Assembly (NCBI GenBank): GCA_963675135.1
Contig: OY776120.1
Coordinates: forward strand, 55,982,063 to 56,046,062
Origin: Galeopsis tetrahit
Lineage: Eukaryota; Streptophyta; Magnoliopsida; Lamiales; Lamiaceae
Reading direction: 5' to 3'
DNA: 64,000 nt
Below, in pieces: positions 43,657 through 52,000 of this stretch (its first letter is position 1; each line of letters opens with the position of its first letter). Under the pieces are notes generated by a model. The model searched no databases and was not told the DNA's origin. It worked only from the letters and a program-made list of their open reading frames with translations. The position numbers and the translations under genes were made by a program.

Positions 43657-45585
43657 TCAAAGATCATCCTCAGGAGGTGGCAGCATTCCATACTGTGCCC
43701 ACACTCTTCTTTTCAGTGCCATGGCTTCTTGGTTGGTTCCCTTAGGTCCAAGAACCATCTTGTTCAGCTTAAGGATCTCAGTGAATTCCCTCAGAATTCT
43801 TGCTTGGTCAATCCATCCTTCAAGCTTTGGAGGCATGTATATGATTGGCTTGGGAGCTGTGAGTTCAAATCTTGCAATGTCAGCAGCTGCAAGTAGTTGT
43901 TGATACAACTCTCTGTAGTATTTTAGCATGAACTCAGTGAAGGCAGAGTTTGCATCTCCTCCATTCCATCTGTCAATGACATAATAGTCATAGACAAACT
44001 CCCTTTTGGCTTCTTCCCATGTGTCATTCAGTTGAATTGGCACCCATTTATCCAAGTGTGGATATTTGGTGTCCATTGGGATTAGAAGCTGAGACTTCAT
44101 CTTGCTGTAAGTTGCTCTCCTCCTTCTTGGTTTCTGAAAGTTTGCTCTCCTTTCATCTCTTGCTCTGTTGGCTTCTTCCATCAGATCCATTTTTTCATGG
44201 GCCCTCATCATGGCCAGTTTCTGTTGTGTTTCAGGGTCTTTACCATACCCTTCATGAAACAGTTTTGATGGATCATGGGCTTGGACAGTTGTCTTCTTCT
44301 TAGGTTCAGATCCAAATCCTTCAGCAAATAACTCTTCAGTGTCTTCAGAGGACTTGGTTCCTTCAGCAGTTTTGCCAGATTCAGAAGATTTGTCCTTTTC
44401 AGCAGCTTTGGCTTTCTTTGATGTAGGCTCATCTTCATCAATTCTGAATTCAGGTGGAAGATCAAGGCTGCTAGGAAAGTCAGTGAATTTCTCAATTTGT
44501 CTCTTCTTTCCTTGGGCCTTCTTGATCTTTCCTCTGGTTTGGACACCTTCAGCATCTTTGTCCAAACCTGACACTTCACCACCTGGTCTTTGTTGTAGCC
44601 TTACTCTTTCCTCTTGAGCTGAGGCCATTGAGTTTTTCAATGCCAATGCTAACTGCTCCTCTTCATCCAATTCTTCTAAATTCAGCATTTCTGGCTCTTT
44701 TCCCTTTCCTTCAGGGACTTTGTCCTTCCCTTTCACTGGACTCCCAATTACTAAGGCACCTTTTGCCCTTGCTCTTTCCCTTTCCCCCTTTTTGGCAGCA
44801 TCAAAACACTGGGGCTTGAGGTCACTCATTGTTGAGGCCATCAGGGATTGGGCCTGGTGTAGGGACTTCATCTCCTCCAACAAATATACATTCTCATCAT
44901 GTATATTCTGCATTCTATCACTGCTCAAGCTAAGGAAAGCTAGAACAGGCTTCATCTTTTGTTGGACAACCTCTACCATGGCTGTTTTCAGAGATGCATC
45001 CAGTTGGGCTTTTAAGAGCTCAGTGAGGTTGGCCACTGCACCTTCAGCAATGTTGGCCAACACTTCTTGGGAAAATTTTTCTGAGGCAGCTTTGATCATA
45101 GCTAGCCTTTGCTCTTCAGCTCTTCTCTTTTGCAGTGCAGTCTTCTTTCCAATAGCTTGTTTGACAGTTAGCCTGAGAGCTTTGACATTAGCATTGTGAT
45201 TGTCTCTCAGCAGCTTTTGTTCTTTCTTGACCTCCTCTGAGATGGCTTCCATGGTTGATTTGGCACTTTGAACTTCAGTGGAGATGGTTTGGAGACCAGA
45301 TTCCACACCACTGATTCTTGCCTCAAGAGTTGGTAGCACAACATCTTCAGAGCCAGTGAGCCTCATTTCTACAGATGCTAGAGTCATTCCTTGCTCATTC
45401 AATGCTCCTGAAGTTTCAGCATGAGCAGATTGGACTTGATGAGCCAAGGAGTCCAACTTCTCTGATTGCATTCCAAGTAGGGCCTGAGCTGAGCCTGTAT
45501 CAACTTGGATAGGTGCATCTGTGAGGAACTCATCTGCAAAAATTTGGTCAAGAGAAATACCTGCAACATCAGATAAATCAAACAA
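43657..45585 (-). CDS. Element C cassette ORF3, coiled-coil protein with conserved C-terminus
   Basis: 642 codons. The frame is the same as ORF2, from which it is separated by one TAA and ten codons. The first codon of the open stretch is TTG, so no strong ATG start is evident and it may be the continuation of ORF2. Residues about 30-290 are helical with heptad-like Leu/Ala/Lys spacing. AKKGE lies near residue 265 over an internal polypurine tract. A charged Lys/Glu/Ser region follows, then a C-terminal domain of about 150 residues (YPHLDKWVPIQL ... FTEFMLKYYRELYQQL ... KRRVWAQYG) matched by B ORF3 and the E remnant. No membrane span or catalytic motif seen. It ends 435 bases before the polypurine tract. 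Confidence 0.65.
   Translation of the reverse strand: MFDLSDVAGISLDQIFADEFLTDAPIQVDTGSAQALLGMQSEKLDSLAHQVQSAHAETSGALNEQGMTLASVEMRLTGSEDVVLPTLEARISGVESGLQTISTEVQSAKSTMEAISEEVKKEQKLLRDNHNANVKALRLTVKQAIGKKTALQKRRAEEQRLAMIKAASEKFSQEVLANIAEGAVANLTELLKAQLDASLKTAMVEVVQQKMKPVLAFLSLSSDRMQNIHDENVYLLEEMKSLHQAQSLMASTMSDLKPQCFDAAKKGERERARAKGALVIGSPVKGKDKVPEGKGKEPEMLNLEELDEEEQLALALKNSMASAQEERVRLQQRPGGEVSGLDKDAEGVQTRGKIKKAQGKKRQIEKFTDFPSSLDLPPEFRIDEDEPTSKKAKAAEKDKSSESGKTAEGTKSSEDTEELFAEGFGSEPKKKTTVQAHDPSKLFHEGYGKDPETQQKLAMMRAHEKMDLMEEANRARDERRANFQKPRRRRATYSKMKSQLLIPMDTKYPHLDKWVPIQLNDTWEEAKREFVYDYYVIDRWNGGDANSAFTEFMLKYYRELYQQLLAAADIARFELTAPKPIIYMPPKLEGWIDQARILREFTEILKLNKMVLGPKGTNQEAMALKRRVWAQYGMLPPPEDDL
44782..44793 (-). 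other. Internal polypurine tract in element C ORF3
   Basis: Minus strand AAAAAGGGGGAA over codons for AKKGE; it repeats the core of the terminal tract 1.57 kb away. Same place in the protein as in B and E. Confidence 0.65.
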
Positions 45586-45615
45586 GTTAGGAAATAAGCA
45601 CTCATCACCCTCAAT

Positions 45616-47535
45616 TTATTTTGCATAAGACTCTGATACATCAGCAGTCTTCTTCTCATTTTCAACTTGTTCTTTTCTCCCTTCATAATTGATGTTCTCA
45701 CTCAAGGAATCAGGCCTCCTCTCATCAAGGGATTCTTGAAGTTCAGATTTGACTTCAAGAATAACCTGTCCTTCCTCACTTATTTCACCCTCATATGTTG
45801 GTACACTCACTATCTTAGTGATGACTACCTCTCTTTCATCCACAACTCCCTCTGATTTTTCAACTAATCTCTCCTTTTCAACTCCTTCTCCTAATCCTGC
45901 AGCATCTCCACCTTCAACAAGGTTCAAAGATGGCAGTTGTGGGGAGATCACAGTGCTTATATCAGCAGCCACTGAGTTATCCTGAATGATTAAGGGCTGA
46001 TCAATGTCCAACACCTCTGACACTGAATAGGCCTTAATCAAACTAGCCTCTAGTACAGGAACCTCAACATCTTTAGGCTGTGCCTTGGGTTCAGAAGAAC
46101 CTTCATTGGCAGATGTGTCTTTGGTTGTGTTACCACCCTTGGTCAACACCTCTGAAGTTACAGAGCCTTTCCTATGATAGGTTTTAGGAGGATTGGAAAG
46201 TCTATCTGCTACAGAAGACTTGGGTTGAAGGGGTTCAGGGAGGTTGGCTTGAGGGGTTTCAGGAGGGTTGGGATTTGAAGGGTTTGAGGGATCATCAGGG
46301 GAATCATCATCATTAGAGCCACTTTCAGGGTGTTTGATTCCCTTGGCTTTTCGTTCTTTCTCCTCTTCAATCTTATCGGCTACCAACTTTGCAAAAATCT
46401 CCTCATCAATGAGGAATCTTTTCTTTGAAACTCCAGCAAAGTGTAGCAATCTGTTTTCCTCTATTTGCCACCAGTTTGCACCTTTATCTTGGATGACTTG
46501 TGATATCTCCATCATAGATTTATCTTTCACATCAACAAGCATCCTCAAATCATGAAAGGCCTTCTGAATTCTTGGAAATTCAGCAAGTTGTGGATACAAA
46601 CTGTCCACAGTAGCCTTGGCTCCTCCTCTGAGCATACTTTCATAACTATACTCCTCCTCATCTCCACTTAAATGGGGACTTTGGGTTATAGGGGAGTTGG
46701 CTCTGGGTTCTCCTAACATGGCTTCAGGCAAATTGATTTCAGGGATAATGGTCTCAGAAGGGTTGGGTGCAGTAGAAGGATCTTCAGTTGCTTTTGAGAG
46801 CAATGGGTCTGAAGGGGCTTTACTCAGAGGGGTTGGCTCATTGAGTGCATGCTCTAAGAGCTTTGAGTAATTCAGCATGGATGAGTCAAGGGGAGACAGG
46901 AGTCTTGTCTCAGCTACTGCTAAGTCAGCAAGCACATCAATGCCACTTCTTTGCTCATTCCCTTCTGGAGAATACCTCTTAGTGAGATTTACAGGGGTAA
47001 TGGGTTGGTTGGAAGGGGTGACATTGGTTTTAGGGGAGTTGGGCTCAAGGTACTGAATTTCAGGGAGATTAGCCTCTATAGGTTGACCTTCAGGGACTTT
47101 GGATTCTGGAGTTCCAGAACCAGATGAATTAGTCCTTGACATGGATTTGGCCCTGCTTTCAGCTCTGCTCTCCCTTAGAGCCAATTGAAGAGACCTTTCT
47201 TCTTGAAACTCCAACACCTTCTCAGTAGGTTTGGCCCTTCTCTTGCTGGCCCTACTGCTTCCACTTCCTTCCTTCTCAGGGACAATTTCCCTGATTCTCT
47301 TATCACCCTTCTTCTTTTGCCTAGTCTCATTGTACTTCCTCCTCAACTCTTCTGAGTGGTCAGAAGGCACACTCACTCCCTCTTCTGCCACTGCATCAAC
47401 TTCAGCTGATGCTCCTGAGGCTTCTTTTGAAGACAATTGAGACATCTTTCTTGTTTTGAGAGCCCTGGCCTTTGTTCTCTTTTTCATTTTAGGATTCTCT
47501 TCCTCCTGTTCTTCAGCAGGCTTGGCCAGTAACAT
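45616..47535 (-). CDS. Element C cassette ORF2, low-complexity protein
   Basis: 639 codons from the ATG at 47535. N-terminus is Lys/Arg-rich (KKRTKARALKTRKM), then Ser/Pro/Glu-rich with recurring Asn-Leu-Pro-Glu and Pro-Glu-x-Asn units. A mid-region near residues 305-400 (LYPQLAEFPRIQKAFHDL ... GVSKKRFLIDEEIF) corresponds in position, and weakly in sequence, to the conserved block of B and E ORF2. The C-terminal third is acidic. It shares frame with ORF1 upstream (TAA at 47581-47583, then 15 codons) and with ORF3 downstream (TAA at 45616-45618). Mostly disordered; function unknown. Confidence 0.65.
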   Translation of the reverse strand: MLLAKPAEEQEEENPKMKKRTKARALKTRKMSQLSSKEASGASAEVDAVAEEGVSVPSDHSEELRRKYNETRQKKKGDKRIREIVPEKEGSGSSRASKRRAKPTEKVLEFQEERSLQLALRESRAESRAKSMSRTNSSGSGTPESKVPEGQPIEANLPEIQYLEPNSPKTNVTPSNQPITPVNLTKRYSPEGNEQRSGIDVLADLAVAETRLLSPLDSSMLNYSKLLEHALNEPTPLSKAPSDPLLSKATEDPSTAPNPSETIIPEINLPEAMLGEPRANSPITQSPHLSGDEEEYSYESMLRGGAKATVDSLYPQLAEFPRIQKAFHDLRMLVDVKDKSMMEISQVIQDKGANWWQIEENRLLHFAGVSKKRFLIDEEIFAKLVADKIEEEKERKAKGIKHPESGSNDDDSPDDPSNPSNPNPPETPQANLPEPLQPKSSVADRLSNPPKTYHRKGSVTSEVLTKGGNTTKDTSANEGSSEPKAQPKDVEVPVLEASLIKAYSVSEVLDIDQPLIIQDNSVAADISTVISPQLPSLNLVEGGDAAGLGEGVEKERLVEKSEGVVDEREVVITKIVSVPTYEGEISEEGQVILEVKSELQESLDERRPDSLSENINYEGRKEQVENEKKTADVSESYAK

Positions 47536-47580
47536 CTTTCTTTTCTCAGTTTTCTTGCTGAGCTTTCTGAATAGGATCTT

Positions 47581-48384
47581 TTAGGCTGGGAGGGGTTTTG
47601 CAAAGGTTTGCATCTGGGAATAGTGGGAAAACCTCTCAATCAACAAGCTTGCCCTGGTGCAATACTTGATTTTCCCTTCTAGCACCACTTTATTGTGGGC
47701 TTTCACCTTAAATTTAGCCTTCTCCTTCATCATTTCAGACATAATGAAGGTCCTCCAATCAAACTTGATGCCCTTATCACTGGCATCAATAATGGCAGCC
47801 ATGATTCTGATCCTAGGATGGCTGACCTGCTCTAAGCTTCCAGTGTTGCTTAAGAGGCTCTTAGCAACTACCTCAAAAAGATTGAGAAACTCTGGCTTGA
47901 GAGTTTTCTTGTTTTGAGTTGAGGAGAGAGGGCCTGGAACTAATACCCACTCTTGGGCTATTTCCTCTTCATGTCCAGTACCATAGACTTCTGGATTCCT
48001 TCCCTCATAAGGCAATCCAAAGGCTCCTTCCAGATCCTCTGAGGAGAATTTCACTCTGTGGAATCTCTCCTCCTCCTCTCCTTCTGCAGTGTAAGCTAAC
48101 CTGGTTAATACTTCTCCATCTTCAGGTTTGCCTCTCCACTTTAGGAAGGCAAAGAATTCTGCCATGTAACTCTCCAAGCAAGAGCTTGGTCTTTCTTCCA
48201 AGAACTTTTGGAGACCAGCCCTTCTTAACCACCTTAGGGTTGGAGTAATCTCAGGATCTTCACTTTCAAAGGAAATTATGGGCTCAAAGTGAAGATTGTT
48301 TTTGTTGCTAAGATAGGCAAAATCTAGGTCTAGATCCTTGTTGGAGAAATCAACAAGCATCTCAGGTCTAACCTTGGGGGCCAT
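47581..48384 (-). CDS. Element C cassette ORF1, putative plant transposon protein
   Basis: 267 codons from the ATG at 48384. Shares with B ORF1 the identical length, AGLQKFLE, a YMAEFFAFLKWRG segment, VKFSSEDLEGAFGLPYEG and RIRIMAAIID; the last also matches the E remnant (KIRVMMEILD). The EFF/FSSEDL/GLP pattern fits the family often labelled 'putative plant transposon protein' (Pfam naming from memory, not searched). First gene after pol, 700 bases downstream in a different frame from gag-pol, so it needs its own translation route, such as a spliced or subgenomic RNA. No signal peptide or transmembrane helix. Role in the element unknown. Confidence 0.72.
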   Translation of the reverse strand: MAPKVRPEMLVDFSNKDLDLDFAYLSNKNNLHFEPIISFESEDPEITPTLRWLRRAGLQKFLEERPSSCLESYMAEFFAFLKWRGKPEDGEVLTRLAYTAEGEEEERFHRVKFSSEDLEGAFGLPYEGRNPEVYGTGHEEEIAQEWVLVPGPLSSTQNKKTLKPEFLNLFEVVAKSLLSNTGSLEQVSHPRIRIMAAIIDASDKGIKFDWRTFIMSEMMKEKAKFKVKAHNKVVLEGKIKYCTRASLLIERFSHYSQMQTFAKPLPA

Positions 48385-49085
48385 TGAAAGTTGCAGAGAA
48401 AAGTTTGATGAAGAATGAGAGAGTTTGAAGAACTTTTGAGTTAGGGTTTCGAATACTTGGGGAAGAAGTGTTTGTGGGTATCTTAAGACTTGTGAATATT
48501 CTAAAAAGAATGTTTGTCAATGAGTTGGTAAGGTCTTGAGACAATTCAAAGGTGAACAAAAATGGAAATCCAAAATGGACGGCTAGGATTGATTTCAGGG
48601 GAGTTGTCCATTTTTGATCCAATGGTCAAAAACCAATGTAACAGTGAAATAACTGTTTTATTCAAAACGTGGGTGGTTTTTAATGTTTGTTTAAGGCTGG
48701 AGATTTTTCGAGATAGATCATGTCCCAAAAAGTTTAATGCAAACAAGAGTTAAATCTTGGCATTTAATGCATGGAAAGTGACCTTTTGGTGGGAGACAAA
48801 TTAAATCCCAAAAAGGTGAAAACTGTATTTCAATGGGACAGATTTCGAAATAGGTATTGATCACCAAAAATAGGTGCTTATCATACCAAGATTTGGTTTG
48901 ATAGCTAGGACAACTTATCTGACCCTACATGGACAAGTGTCCTGAAGAACTGTGGACAAGTGTCCTGAATTTCAAGAGACAAGTGTCCTGAAGAGGTAAG
49001 GTCATGTTTCTGAATTTCAGTAGACTTGACCAAGTCTGCTGAAGTTTGAGTTTGTTTCCCCCTTAATCAATGAGCTTCTTTGGAC
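48385..49085 (-). other. Post-pol spacer of element C
   Basis: 700-base gap between pol and ORF1. Between 48929 and 48994 an ACAAGTGTCCTGAA word recurs three times, with a fourth variant. A purine-tract look-alike (minus strand ATTAAGGGGGAAA) lies at about 49055-49066, matching one at the same place after pol in element B (about 9929-9940). No ORF of note. Confidence 0.6.
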
Positions 49086-52000
49086 TTATTTGTCCAACTT
49101 CCCTGGATCAAGTAATCCCAACTCTGCTGATAGCTCCAGAAATCTTGCCTCTGCAAGTGGCTTGGTTAATATATCAGCTTTTTTATGGTCTGTGTGAATT
49201 TTCACTAGCTTGATATCCTTCTTCTCCACATGATCTCTAATGAAGTGGTGCTTGATGTCCACATGCTTGCATCTTGTGTGCAAGACAGGATTTTGTGATA
49301 TAGCAATGGCACTATTGTTATCACAGAAAATTGGCACTTCAGTAGAGTTGACTTTGTAGTCTCTGAGTTGTTGTCTTAGCCAAAGTATTTGAGCACAACA
49401 ACTTCCAGCAGCAACATATTCAGCTTCAGTGGTGGAGGTGGCTACTGTATTTTGTTTCTTGGAGAACCAAGATATGAGTTTGTTGCCCAAGAATTGACAA
49501 GTCCCTGAGGTGGACTTTCTGTCAATTCTACATCCTCCATAATCAGCATCTGAGTAGCCAGTTAGCTCAATATTGTCATCAGCAGGGTACCAAAGGCCTA
49601 GATTCTCAGTGCCTTTGAGATACCTCAAAATCCTTTTTGCAGCCTCAAGGTGGCTTTTCTTAGGATTTGCTTGAAACCTTGCACAAACACCTACTGCAAA
49701 GGTGATATCAGGTCTGCTGGCAGTGAGATAGAGGAGTGATCCAATGATTCCTCTATACTCAGTGGAATTGGTTGGCACTCCACTTTCATCAGGATCCATC
49801 TTCCAATTGATGTTCATAGGGATCCTTACTGGCTTACTAGTTGTACACCCAAACTTTTTGATCATTTCTCTGGTGTACTTAGCTTGGTTGATGAAGATTC
49901 CTTCTTTAGTTTGCTTGACTTGTAGACCCAAAAAGAAGTTCATCAACCCCATCATTGACATCTCAAACTTGCTTTTCATGAGCTTGGAGAATTTCTCACA
50001 CAGCTTCTCATTAGGGGATCCAAAAATTATGTCATCCACATAAATTTGGACAAGTAAGATGTCCTCTCCTTCAGAGATTCTGAAGAGAGTTCTGTCCACA
50101 GTTCCCTTGGTGAATCCATGATCCAAGAGGAATTGTGACAGTGTATCATACCAAGCCCTAGGGGCTTGTTTGAGTCCATATAGAGCTTTCTTGAGTCTGT
50201 AAACTTGGTTTCCAATTTCAAAACCTGGTGGTTGCTCCACATAGACTTCTTCTTTCAAGACTCCATTCAGGAAGGCACTCTTGACATCCATTTGGTACAC
50301 TTTGAACCTCTTGTGGGCTGCATAGGCTAGAAAGAGTCTTATTGCTTCTAGCCTTGCCACAGGTGCAAATGTCTCATCATATTCAATGCCTTCATGTTGA
50401 CAATACCCTTTTGCCACTAGTCTTGCTTTGGTTCTGACAATCACATCATTTTCATTCTTCTTGTTCTTGAACACCCACTTTGTTCCAATAACATCTTGAT
50501 GTGAAGGTCTATCCACCAGCTCCCATACTTCATTTCTGGTGAATTGGTTCAGTTCTTCCTGCATGGCTGTGATCCAATTGGCATCTTGAAGTGCTTCCTC
50601 AACATTACTTGGTTCTTGCTCTGACAAGAAACAACAGAAAAGAGCACTTTCACCATGGAATCTTCTTGTTTTGACTCCAATACTTGGGTCACCAAGTATT
50701 AGATCAGTAGGATGGTCAGACAACCAAGTCCTTCTTTTTCTGATCTCTTCAGTAGAGTTGTCCTCTACTGAAGGTGAGTCATTTTGATCATAGAATTCAG
50801 GATAATTTAATGCAGGATCTAATTCAGGATCATAATCAGGGATGTTGTCCTCAATGTCAGGGACATTGGCATTTTCAACATTTTGAGTTCCCCCTTGATT
50901 ATTTGACCCATTAACTACCTCAGCAGGAACTGCTTCTTCATTGGTAGTTGTTACCTGGATGTGAACTGGGATTGGATCATTCAGTTCACCATTTCCATCA
51001 GTGGGATTTGTCTCAGGAAGGTTGCCTTCAGGATTGTTGTCCAATGTGGATTTTTCAGGCAGATTGGCTTGAACAACATCTATGAATTCAGTGTCTTTGT
51101 CTTTTAGGCTTAATCTGGTTGTCCTTTGTGTGATTTCTTCAGGTTCTAAATGATCATTCCTGATCTCAAAGATAGATTCATCAAACACAACATGAGGTGT
51201 TTCTTCCACTATAAGGGTTTTCTTGTTGTAGACTCTGAAAGCTCTACTGATTTGAGAGTATCCAAGAAATACTCCCTCATCAGCTTTGCTGTCAAAAGCT
51301 TTCAACTGTTCTTTCCCATTATTGTGAATGAAACATTTACAACCAAATATATGAAAGTATGACACTTTAGGCATTCTTCCTTTCCAGAGTTCATAGGGGG
51401 TTTTGCCTTGCCCCTTAGTGATCAAACATCTATTTTGAGTATGGCATGCAGTGTTTGTAGCTTCAGCCCAAAACCTCTTAGGTAAATTTGAGTCAGCAAT
51501 TAGAGTTCTAGCAGCTTCTTTTAAAGTTCTATTCCTTCTTTCTGCAACTCCATTTTGTTGGGGAGTTCTAGCTGCTGAAGTTTCATGAGCTATTCCATTT
51601 GATGTGCAGTACTCATTGATGTATGAATTAATGAACTCAGTGCCTTTATCAGATCTTATCTTGATAATGCTAAGGCTTTTCTCATTTGACAATCTCTTGA
51701 GAAGTTCAGGTAGTTTGACTTGTGTTTCCTTCTTATTAAGGAGAAATACTACCCATGTGAACCTAGAGAAGTCATCTACTACCACTAATGTGTATTTTCT
51801 ACCATTAATGCTTGAAGGGGTAATTGGTCCAAACAGATCCATATGTAGAAGTTCAAGTACCCTTTCAGTGGAGATGACTGGTTTTCCTTTGAATGAGGCT
51901 TTAATCTGTTTTCCTTCTTGACATGGCTTACACACATGTTCTTTAATGAAAACCTCATTAGGTAGTCCTTTAACTAATGCATTTCTAGCGAGTTTATTCA

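Noticed and set aside
43657..48384. Classical envelope glycoprotein in element C
   Set aside because: No signal peptide, membrane anchor or cysteine pattern seen.
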